This document shows, one piece after another, positions 5,683-10,925 of a DNA stretch of 10,925 nucleotides. The notes below the pieces were generated by a model, which saw nothing but the letters and a program-made list of their open reading frames with translations, was not told the origin of the DNA and searched no databases. Both the position numbers and the translations under genes were made by a program. Each line of letters opens with the position of its first letter. The stretch's first letter is position 1. This DNA is from Clostridiaceae bacterium (GTDB lineage Bacteria > Bacillota > Clostridia > Acetivibrionales > DUMC01): NCBI GenBank assembly GCA_012512865.1, contig JAAZDH010000009.1, positions 1 through 10,925 on the forward strand. The letters run 5' to 3'.

Positions 5683-6701
5683 TCAAAAGCCCTGAAAAAA
5701 GCCTTTATGCGGTCCAGCTTGCCAATCTCGCAGGCATATTGCCCAAACTGGGTGCGTATACGGGTAATGCCTTCCTTGACGGTATTATCAACCCATTCCT
5801 CAATTTCATCATCGCTCATCCCGGTAATCCTGAAGGCATAAAGCAACCAGTCAAAAGGAACATCAGTATTTGCCTTCACATTTTCAATGGTAAGCATCGG
5901 CGAAACCGAGGGTTGAAAGTGGGAAATCCTGGCATCCTTAAAATATTTCAGGTGTGCCGGTGCAAGATTCTCACAATGCAAAAACCTCCTCCCTGTTTCC
6001 GTGGTAATGCTTTCAAAATACCGGGTCCAATATGGTATGACAAATTCCGGCCACATGTCCGGCGAAATAAGGCTTGAAAAATCATCGCAAAGGCCTGCCC
6101 CCCGGGGATTTACTTCAGGGACACCGTTTTCCCTGTTTACAAAGTAGCAAAAATTCACAACACTATCCGTGAGCAGCGCAAGAAATTTTTTGGCTTTTTC
6201 CGGCTCGTCAAGCACGTCATAAATAAAATCCTGGCCCCGCAAGAGTATGGCCGATGTAATAGGACCTTCATAGCCCATTCCCGAGAACTGTACGTTATAG
6301 TCGGGAAATTGCTCCTTTAGGTAATTGCACATTTCCCTGTAATGAATAGCAAGGGGATGTTGGCTGTAATCAATATCCTTCTTCGTTTCGAGCAGCTCAA
6401 TACCCTCATCAATACTGGATAACACCGGTTTAACATTTGGCTCCGTATTCTCGGGATACGTAACTGGGGCCCCAAGGCAGATAATGTGCCCGTATGAAAG
6501 TGGAGGCCCTGTTACAGGGCCGAGAGGCAGCAAGTCTCCAAAATACTCGGAAATCTTCTTCAATCCCTCCCGCCATGCCTTGGCGCATTTAACCTTGTCC
6601 GTGTAAAACTCCCTCATCATTATCCCGCCAAGGTAAACGATGGCATCATGGTATACTTCGACTTTCGGTTGAATCTCCACGCCGTTGTATATGTATTTCA
6701 T
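5664..6701 (-). CDS. Uroporphyrinogen decarboxylase-fold protein (URO-D/MtaA-like)
   Basis: A 345-residue protein of the URO-D superfamily. It is unlikely to be HemE because it lacks HemE's N-terminal signature and no haem genes are nearby. Family members of this type act on methyl groups (corrinoid methyltransferases such as MtaA) or have no known substrate. Visible blocks are GPVTGPPLSYG (61-71), FSGMGYEGPITSA (139-151), LCDDFSSLISPDMW (204-217), FLHCENLAPAHLKYF (240-254) and FQPSVSPMLTIENVKANT (262-279). MtaA-type enzymes bind zinc through H-x-C plus a distant Cys; here His242 and Cys243 are adjacent (HCE) and Cys324 lies near the end, so metal binding is uncertain. The start ATG 6701 has AAAGGGAG about 10 bp upstream; the in-frame ATG 6722 and GTG 6728 are less well placed. 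It is transcribed divergently from the CBM9-like gene behind the promoter at 6748-6776. Confidence 0.85.
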   Translation of the reverse strand: MKYIYNGVEIQPKVEVYHDAIVYLGGIMMREFYTDKVKCAKAWREGLKKISEYFGDLLPLGPVTGPPLSYGHIICLGAPVTYPENTEPNVKPVLSSIDEGIELLETKKDIDYSQHPLAIHYREMCNYLKEQFPDYNVQFSGMGYEGPITSAILLRGQDFIYDVLDEPEKAKKFLALLTDSVVNFCYFVNRENGVPEVNPRGAGLCDDFSSLISPDMWPEFVIPYWTRYFESITTETGRRFLHCENLAPAHLKYFKDARISHFQPSVSPMLTIENVKANTDVPFDWLLYAFRITGMSDDEIEEWVDNTVKEGITRIRTQFGQYACEIGKLDRIKAFFRAFDKYRVE

Positions 6702-6747
6702 ATTATACCCGCTCCCTTTCATCCTCACTTTTAAATGATATAACTAA

Positions 6748-6776
6748 ATAATATAATTAATCGGGGTTAATTTCAA
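6748..6776 (-). promoter_or_regulatory. Sigma-A type promoter of the URO-D-like gene
   Basis: On the minus strand, TTGAAA (6771-6776), a 17-bp spacer and TATTAT (6748-6753), leaving about 40 nt to ATG 6701. A sequence with a central ACGT (GCAAAAACGTTGC, 6782-6794) lies just upstream of the -35 box. It resembles LacI-family or CcpA operators only loosely. Confidence 0.65.
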
Positions 6777-7086
6777 TAGAAGGCAAAAACGTTGCTTTTA
6801 TTATGCCGCAGCTTTGCACATTTGCAGTCATAGTTTTACATCTGTAATTTTACAGCCATGATTTTGCATATTCATGTTTATTTGGTTATGTCTTATACAT
6901 TTATTTTCACAGTTTTGTTTTCATAATAATGTTCTCATAATTAATATGAAAAGAATGTTAATTAAGTTTTCTCAATTAGTTATGATAATAATATGGCAAA
7001 AATATGATGAATTTTAGTAGCTTGGTGTATTATAATTATGCAAGGATATCTATAATAACTTGAAAACATTTAGAAATATTTAATTT
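6777..7086. other. AT-rich divergent intergenic region
   Basis: This stretch between the two divergent genes contains no supported gene. Two perfect TATAAT boxes (7031-7036 and 7051-7056) lie on the plus strand upstream of the CBM9-like gene. Neither has a convincing -35 box at 16-18 bp, so its promoter is only approximately placed. Words such as TTTTGCAT, TTTTACAT and TTTTACAG recur between about 6795 and 6870 with irregular spacing. This may be the remnant of another decayed array, but no constant period could be set. Confidence 0.5.
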
Positions 7087-7102
7087 AAAGGGGTTGTAAT
7101 TG

Positions 7103-7831
7103 ATGAAAAATACTTATATTGTCAAAAAAGCAGTTGAAAATCCCGGTGGTTTGGCAACAAGCAACGTGCCTGAAACCTCGCACCCGATATGGGATAACAT
7201 ACCGGCATTAAGCATAGGTTGTTATCCATGGAATACCAACAACTACATGCCCAAAACCGAAGTGAAACTGTACTATACGGACTCATACCTTGGAATATAT
7301 TTTAAATCATGGGAAAATGAAATAAAGATTACATACAGAAATATGAATGACGAAGTATACATGGACAGCTGCGTCGAGTTTTTCTTCAAACCAAAGCCTG
7401 GTACCGACAACAGGTATTTCAATTTTGAAATGAATGCCATTGGCACCCTTCTCCTGGGACTGGGAAGTGACAGGTACGACAGGGTAAGAATATCCCTCGA
7501 TAATCCCTTTGAAGTTTTCAATATTTCCACCTCTGTACCCCGGGAAGCAGCGATGAACCCCGGCAATTGCAACCCGGCAATTGACAAGATCTCCGGCAAC
7601 ATCTATAAATTACCGGGCGGCTACTGGACAGTGGAATATAAAATTCCTTTTGCCTTTATAGAAAAATACCTTGGAAAGATGGATATTAAGCCCGGCTACA
7701 GGATGGAGGCCAATTTTTACAAGTGCGGGGACGAAGCCCCCTTCCCGCATTATGGCTGCTGGAACTACATAAGAAACGCGTCACCTGATTTCCACCGGCC
7801 CGAATTTTTCGGGGATTTAATACTGGAGTAG
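7103..7831 (+). CDS. CBM9-like carbohydrate-binding domain protein, cytosolic
   Basis: A single-domain protein of 242 residues resembling the carbohydrate-binding family 9-like (DOMON-type beta-sandwich) proteins of Clostridia. Supporting features are VKLYYTDSYLGIYFKS (54-69), the typical MDSCVEFFFKP (87-97), FNFEMNAIGTLLLG (106-119), GGYWTVEYKIPFAFI (172-186) and the C-terminal HRPEFFGDLIL (231-241), which matches the usual end of the family. There is no signal peptide or anchor, so it is probably intracellular, unlike secreted CBM9 modules of xylanases. The start ATG 7103 follows AAAGGGG by about 10 bp; an in-frame TTG at 7100 is possible but less likely. It is divergent from the URO-D-like gene and both may serve one pathway, which is inference. 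Its final codons and stop are the first unit of a short repeat. The ligand is unknown. Confidence 0.8.
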   Translation: MKNTYIVKKAVENPGGLATSNVPETSHPIWDNIPALSIGCYPWNTNNYMPKTEVKLYYTDSYLGIYFKSWENEIKITYRNMNDEVYMDSCVEFFFKPKPGTDNRYFNFEMNAIGTLLLGLGSDRYDRVRISLDNPFEVFNISTSVPREAAMNPGNCNPAIDKISGNIYKLPGGYWTVEYKIPFAFIEKYLGKMDIKPGYRMEANFYKCGDEAPFPHYGCWNYIRNASPDFHRPEFFGDLILE

Positions 7832-7892
7832 AAATACTGAAGCAGTAATACTGGAGCAGGTTAACACTGGAGAAGTTTAATGCTGGAGCAGG
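7819..7892. repeat. 14-16-bp tandem array beginning at the stop codon of the CBM9-like gene
   Basis: Five consecutive units are visible: AATACTGGAGTAGA, AATACTGAAGCAGT, AATACTGGAGCAGGTT, AACACTGGAGAAGTTT and AATGCTGGAGCAGG. The first encodes the last residues (ILE) and contains the TAG stop. The rest follow in the non-coding spacer. Confidence 0.85.
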
Positions 7893-8048
7893 TATTCCTG
7901 CCATGCTTATACATGCTTACATCATCATGTTCCCTGCGTACTTAGTGATGGAGGATTTTGGCTTTACGGTGCTTTTTGGCCTTAATTTTGGAATAGGCAC
8001 GGCAGGTTTTTTCAGTCAACATCACTGGCCGGTATTAAAGCCCCTGGA

Positions 8049-8993
8049 TCATAGTTCCTGTTTAGAAAAGACCATAATCGTGGATACCACGAAAAGGATA
8101 GTCAACACTACCGTTATGGAAGCGGGAAGGATGATATCCGGCACGTTCTTTATTCCCTGGATCATTTCCACGTTCCATGATGAAAGGGCAATCGGCAAAT
8201 ACCTCATGGCTTTTGGTACTGCACTTATTGCAAGCATCAATGCCAGCGCGCCGAAAGTGATTACAACCGGTACGTAGAATGCATTTCCAACCAGGCTGGC
8301 AAGATCAGACAGGGAAAACAAAAATACGACAAACAACCATAAGCTCAGCATTGAAACGGCAAAATTCTGCGGCTTGTGCCCGGGGAACAAGTACCCGGTG
8401 TAACCATAGAATACCGCGGCGGCTGCGGCATAAGACACTGTCCATATCAATACCTGGGCAATAAACTTGGAAATTATGAATGTAGTGCGGGACAGCCCTT
8501 TTGACAATAGCAGCATCGCCGTTCCCCTTGATTTTTCCCGCGTAATGCTGCCGGAAAACACGAGGATCACCACGATAAGGCATACCTGCGTCATATTCTT
8601 GAAAAACTGGGTGTAAGAATCTATAAATGTTGGCTCTGGTATGTTAATCTCAATTCCCATATCAATGGATTCAAAAATAACAGGTACCAGTTTTGCAATA
8701 AGGGGACTACTCATTCCAAACAGCAGCAATACCGAGAGAAGCACGATAATCCTATAGCTGCGCCAATGTTCAATAATCTCCTTTTTTATGAATACAACCA
8801 GTACATTTATTTTTGAATTCATCCCGGTATTTGTTTTCCCCGCATCCGTCTTCCCTGCATTTGTCTTGCCCGTGCTTGTCGTTCCTGCATTTGTCTTGCC
8901 TGTGCTTGTCATCCCGGCATTTGTCCCTCCGGCATCTGTCTTCCCCGTATTTACTATATTCATCTTATTATTTGTCCCTGCACTCATCTCCAC
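8049..8993 (-). CDS. ABC-2 type transporter permease with a repetitive N-terminal extension
   Basis: Membrane subunit that should pair with the ATPase encoded just upstream. The protein has 314 residues. From about residue 61 it looks like a normal ABC-2 permease: KINVLVVFIKKEIIEHWRSY (61-80) and a hydrophobic helix (82-108), then the conserved cytoplasmic ITREKSRGTAMLLLSKGLSR. Further helices run in pairs to an end at FSKQEL. Before this core lies an unusual hydrophilic tail of about 60 residues containing eight to nine five-residue repeats (TNAGK type). The start GTG 8993 has GCGGAGGT 6 bp upstream, an excellent fit. ATG 8822 (MNSKINVL) would give a normal family length but has a poor ribosome binding site. 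The gene faces the CBM9-like gene convergently. The substrate is not predictable. Confidence 0.88.
   Translation of the reverse strand: MEMSAGTNNKMNIVNTGKTDAGGTNAGMTSTGKTNAGTTSTGKTNAGKTDAGKTNTGMNSKINVLVVFIKKEIIEHWRSYRIIVLLSVLLLFGMSSPLIAKLVPVIFESIDMGIEINIPEPTFIDSYTQFFKNMTQVCLIVVILVFSGSITREKSRGTAMLLLSKGLSRTTFIISKFIAQVLIWTVSYAAAAAVFYGYTGYLFPGHKPQNFAVSMLSLWLFVVFLFSLSDLASLVGNAFYVPVVITFGALALMLAISAVPKAMRYLPIALSSWNVEMIQGIKNVPDIILPASITVVLTILFVVSTIMVFSKQEL
8820..8954. repeat. In-frame 15-bp array inside the permease 5' end
   Basis: Nine 15-bp units encode, on the minus strand, VNTGK-TDAGG-TNAGM-TSTGK, then TNAGT-TSTGK-TNAGK-TDAGK and TNTGM. The phase is exact and the frame stays open. Glycine is kept at position four of every unit, and Thr or Val opens each one. 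Confidence 0.92.
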
Positions 8994-9245
8994 GATGATA
9001 CCTCCGCAGCAATTTATCTCCGTCTTGTTACCTCCGTAGCAATTTATCTTTGCCTTGTTACTACTGTCCTGTTCACTTCTATCTTGTTACTTCCTTCCTG
9101 TTCACTTCCGCCCTTTTGTCCCCATCGTGTTTATTTCCGCCTTGTTACTACTATCACAATTTATCTCCGCCTTGTTCCCTCTGGCGCAATTTATATCAGC
9201 CTTGTTACTGCCGCCGCATTCCATTCATCTGCCAGGTCACTGCTT
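8994..9245. repeat. ~30-bp degenerate array filling the ATPase-permease spacer
   Basis: About eight units of 28-30 bp are visible. Each contains CTTGTTAC followed about ten bases later by AATTTATCTCCGC or a decayed form, for example from 9025, 9055, 9114, 9143 and 9173. On the coding strand the units read roughly GTAACAAGGCGGAGATAAAT. The ATPase end GCAGTGACCTGGCAGATG (with stop TGA) aligns with the unit GCAGTAACAAGGCTGATA at 13 of 18 positions. At the other end the last unit supplies the GCGGAGGT ribosome binding site and the GTG start of the permease. Confidence 0.82.
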
Positions 9246-10169
9246 GATCGCGCGCAAGAAAATGTCCTCCAGGTCCGGCTCGAGAATCTCGAACCTTGCC
9301 AGGGACAGGTTGTTTTCAGAGAGAATCCTGCTTATTTTATTTCCCGTCCCTATTGCATCACGGGTTATCACTTGTATTATGCCGTTATCTTTCAACACTG
9401 CGCTCGCCACCTCTTCTGTCTTAAGCAATTCTTCCGCAACGACGCCACTTTTTTCCGATTCATGTATTTGCACCGCTATGGACTCGCTTGCGTAGGTCTT
9501 CTTTACATCTGCCAGGTTCCCTTCAATAACAAGCTTTCCGTTGTGCAGGATACCTATGCTGTCACAAATACGCTCAACGTCAGCCAGGATATGGGTTGAA
9601 AAAACAATGGTGGTCTTGTTGCGCAGGGATTTCAAAATATCAAGGATTTCTTTCCTCCCGGCAGGATCCAGGGCGGAAGTGGGTTCGTCGCACAAAACCA
9701 GTTCCGGGTCGTTTACCAGTGCCTGGGCGATTCCCAGCCTTTGTTTCATTCCCCTTGAAAACCCCTTTACCCTTCGGTTCACGCCATCGAGACCTACGGC
9801 AGTAAGAAGTTCATTTATCCTGCCGGCTGCATCCTCCGGCTTTATCCCGCATACCCTTGCACATAGCATAAGGTACTCTTTTGGCGTCATATGCCCGTAA
9901 AACTCGGGTGTATCGGGCAAAAAACCAATATGCCTGTTGGTCGAACTGCTTCCGAAGCGGACAGTTTCCCCGCAAACACTGATACTGCCGCCATCCGGCC
10001 TGAGCATGCCGGTGATCATCCTAAGAGTCGTTGTTTTTCCTGCACCGTTCTTCCCAAGGAAACCAAATATGGAATTTTTCGCAACTTTCATGTTGAGGTT
10101 TTTTATGACTTCCAGCTTCCCAAAGTTCTTCCTGAGGTCGCTGATTTCGAGAACATACATTTTACTCAT
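9237..10169 (-). CDS. ABC transporter ATP-binding protein
   Basis: Cytoplasmic ATPase subunit of an ABC-2 type transporter, with 310 residues. Nucleotide-binding motifs are intact: Walker A GKNGAGKTT (39-47), signature FSRGMKQ (137-143, a variant of LSGGQ), Walker B LVLCDEP (157-163) and the switch histidine in STHIL (H193). The Q-loop position reads FLPDTPEFYG without a canonical glutamine, a pattern common in drug- or peptide-type ABC-2 ATPases. After about residue 215 comes the C-terminal regulatory domain typical of this group, ending LEPDLEDIFLRAIKQ. The start ATG 10169 overlaps the stop of the small membrane protein gene by 8 bp (ATGAGTAA), suggesting translational coupling; ATG 10160 is an alternative and TTG 10205 unlikely. 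A 30-bp array separates it from its permease, unusually far for such a pair. The substrate is unknown. Confidence 0.93.
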   Translation of the reverse strand: MSKMYVLEISDLRKNFGKLEVIKNLNMKVAKNSIFGFLGKNGAGKTTTLRMITGMLRPDGGSISVCGETVRFGSSSTNRHIGFLPDTPEFYGHMTPKEYLMLCARVCGIKPEDAAGRINELLTAVGLDGVNRRVKGFSRGMKQRLGIAQALVNDPELVLCDEPTSALDPAGRKEILDILKSLRNKTTIVFSTHILADVERICDSIGILHNGKLVIEGNLADVKKTYASESIAVQIHESEKSGVVAEELLKTEEVASAVLKDNGIIQVITRDAIGTGNKISRILSENNLSLARFEILEPDLEDIFLRAIKQ

Positions 10170-10404
10170 CAGCCTTACCAACCGTAAAGTATAATATCGG
10201 GCCAATTATATTTATAAATACGACTATCAATATCCACGCGGTGGTATTTCCAAACCTGAATTTCCTGTTTTTCAAGATATGAACAACCGCTGCAACCATC
10301 AACGCCAGCTGGATAACCAGCAGCGGGATGAGGAAGGGCAAATATTCCTTTATTGCGCCCATTGCCACGCTTGCACCCGCATTTCCCAAGCTTGTATCAG
10401 TCAT
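10162..10404 (-). CDS. Small membrane protein with PLDc_N-type domain
   Basis: An 80-residue protein with two membrane helices (about 22-43 and 54-75). The loop KNRKFRFGNTTAWILI followed by NIIGPILYFTVGK matches the phospholipase D N-terminal (PLDc_N) family. Stand-alone proteins of this family are often encoded next to ABC-2 transporters in Firmicutes, where their role is not established. The start ATG 10404 has GGGGAGGTG 6 bp upstream; an in-frame GTG at 10413 lies within that ribosome binding site. It is the first gene of the operon and overlaps the ATPase gene by 8 bp. Confidence 0.85.
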   Translation of the reverse strand: MTDTSLGNAGASVAMGAIKEYLPFLIPLLVIQLALMVAAVVHILKNRKFRFGNTTAWILIVVFINIIGPILYFTVGKADE

Positions 10405-10523
10405 GTGCTGCACCTCCCCGTAATGCCCGTAATATTAGTATCTTCATTGCCCCGTACATGTTTTCCCTGCCTGACGTTGCATTATAACTGCACCATATTA
10501 GAGATTAGAGTATCCTGGTATAT

Positions 10524-10552
10524 ATTGTAACAATATCCTGCATGCACGTCAA
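10524..10552 (-). promoter_or_regulatory. Strong sigma-A type promoter of the ABC operon
   Basis: On the minus strand, TTGACG (10547-10552), a 17-bp spacer and TACAAT (10524-10529), both within one base of consensus. Transcription would begin near 10517, leaving a leader of about 113 nt before ATG 10404. I see no clear regulatory hairpin in this leader. Confidence 0.75.
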
Positions 10553-10622
10553 GGAACTATTTGTTTTTAGTTAGCGTATTTTGAGTTGGCGTAAAGTTAT
10601 TGCATTGATTGGCAATGCTGGT

Positions 10623-10802
10623 GCAACAATATTTACGAACCATTATTTATGTGCCAATATTTATGCAACAATACTTATGTGATAACACTTATGTGACGAT
10701 ACTTATATAATAATATTTACGTGACGGTATTTACGTGACAATGATGATATGGTAATGGATATGGTAATGTTGATATAGTAATGTTTATAATACAATATTG
10801 GT
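10623..10802. repeat. 14-bp degenerate tandem array
   Basis: Nine successive 14-bp units run from 10623 to 10748, for example GTGATAACACTTAT, GTGACGATACTTAT and GTGACGGTATTTAC. One 12-bp unit follows, then three more of 14 bp ending at 10802. The consensus is close to GTGACAATATTTAT. The last third drifts towards ATGGTAATGTTGAT. No supported coding frame passes through it. Confidence 0.85.
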
Positions 10803-10925
10803 AGATATTCGAAAAGTAGCTGGAAATTTTGCTAAACACTAAATTTGAAGCAAAAAACAAGAATGAAAAGCAATATATAGATGATGCACCTTGAAAACCG
10901 CATATAGTTACGAGGGGATAACCTA
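10803..10925. other. Unassigned right-edge sequence
   Basis: No gene is visible. The segment is AT-rich. Near the edge it contains GCACCTTGAAAACCGCATAT (10886-10905), a type of word I associate with clostridial rRNA leaders and 16S-23S spacers, and less surely with CRISPR leaders. The window stops before anything diagnostic. Confidence 0.3.

Noticed and set aside
5371..6077. Plus-strand frames through the 13-bp array into the URO-D-like gene
   Set aside because: They consist of repeats and antisense sequence without any family resemblance.
7832..8048. Bidirectional terminator between the convergent CBM9-like and permease genes
   Set aside because: Short complementary words exist (GGCTTTA, GGCC), but no stem with a T-run could be built on either strand.
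8788..9599. Long plus-strand frames over the permease start, the 30-bp array and the ATPase end
   Set aside because: They are antisense to well-supported genes and to the arrays, with no ribosome binding sites.

Overview
The window looks like a chromosomal segment of a low-to-moderate GC Firmicute of the Clostridia. The evidence is the rpsF-ssb-rpsR cluster sharing a neighbourhood with a MazG-like gene and gdpP, strong AGGAGG-type ribosome binding sites, sigma-A type promoters with 17-bp spacers, and the style of the URO-D-like and CBM9-like genes. I cannot name the genus.

Layout. Positions 1-5167 are read on the minus strand: rpsF (S6), ssb, rpsR (S18), pheA (prephenate dehydratase), a MazG-like gene and gdpP (c-di-AMP phosphodiesterase, cut by the left edge). 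A promoter and a hairpin leader precede rpsF and may be the S6:S18 autoregulatory RNA. Next, a minus-strand URO-D/MtaA-like gene (5664-6701) and a plus-strand cytosolic CBM9-like gene (7103-7831) diverge from a roughly 400-bp AT-rich region. A minus-strand operon (10404 down to 8049) follows, encoding a small PLDc_N-type membrane protein, an ABC ATPase and an ABC-2 permease, behind a clear promoter at about 10524-10552. Positions 10553-10925 hold no recognisable gene.

The striking property of the window is its spacers. Most intergenic gaps are built of degenerate tandem arrays, and each gap has its own unit sequence and length: about 10, 13, 14, 14-16, 15, 17, 21, 23 and 30 bp. In several cases the first unit of the array contains the 3' end and stop codon of the upstream gene: rpsF, the URO-D-like gene, the CBM9-like gene and the ABC ATPase, and less clearly rpsR and the MazG-like gene. 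In the ABC operon the array runs from the ATPase stop codon to the permease ribosome binding site. A second, in-frame 15-bp array then codes for an N-terminal five-residue repeat in the permease. PheA also carries a repetitive insertion near its N-terminus. This looks like repeated local tandem duplication followed by decay, and it is the part of the window most worth following up.

Most genes have housekeeping roles: translation, replication and repair, phenylalanine synthesis and c-di-AMP turnover. The divergent URO-D/CBM9-like pair and the ABC operon are accessory genes whose substrates cannot be read from the sequence.
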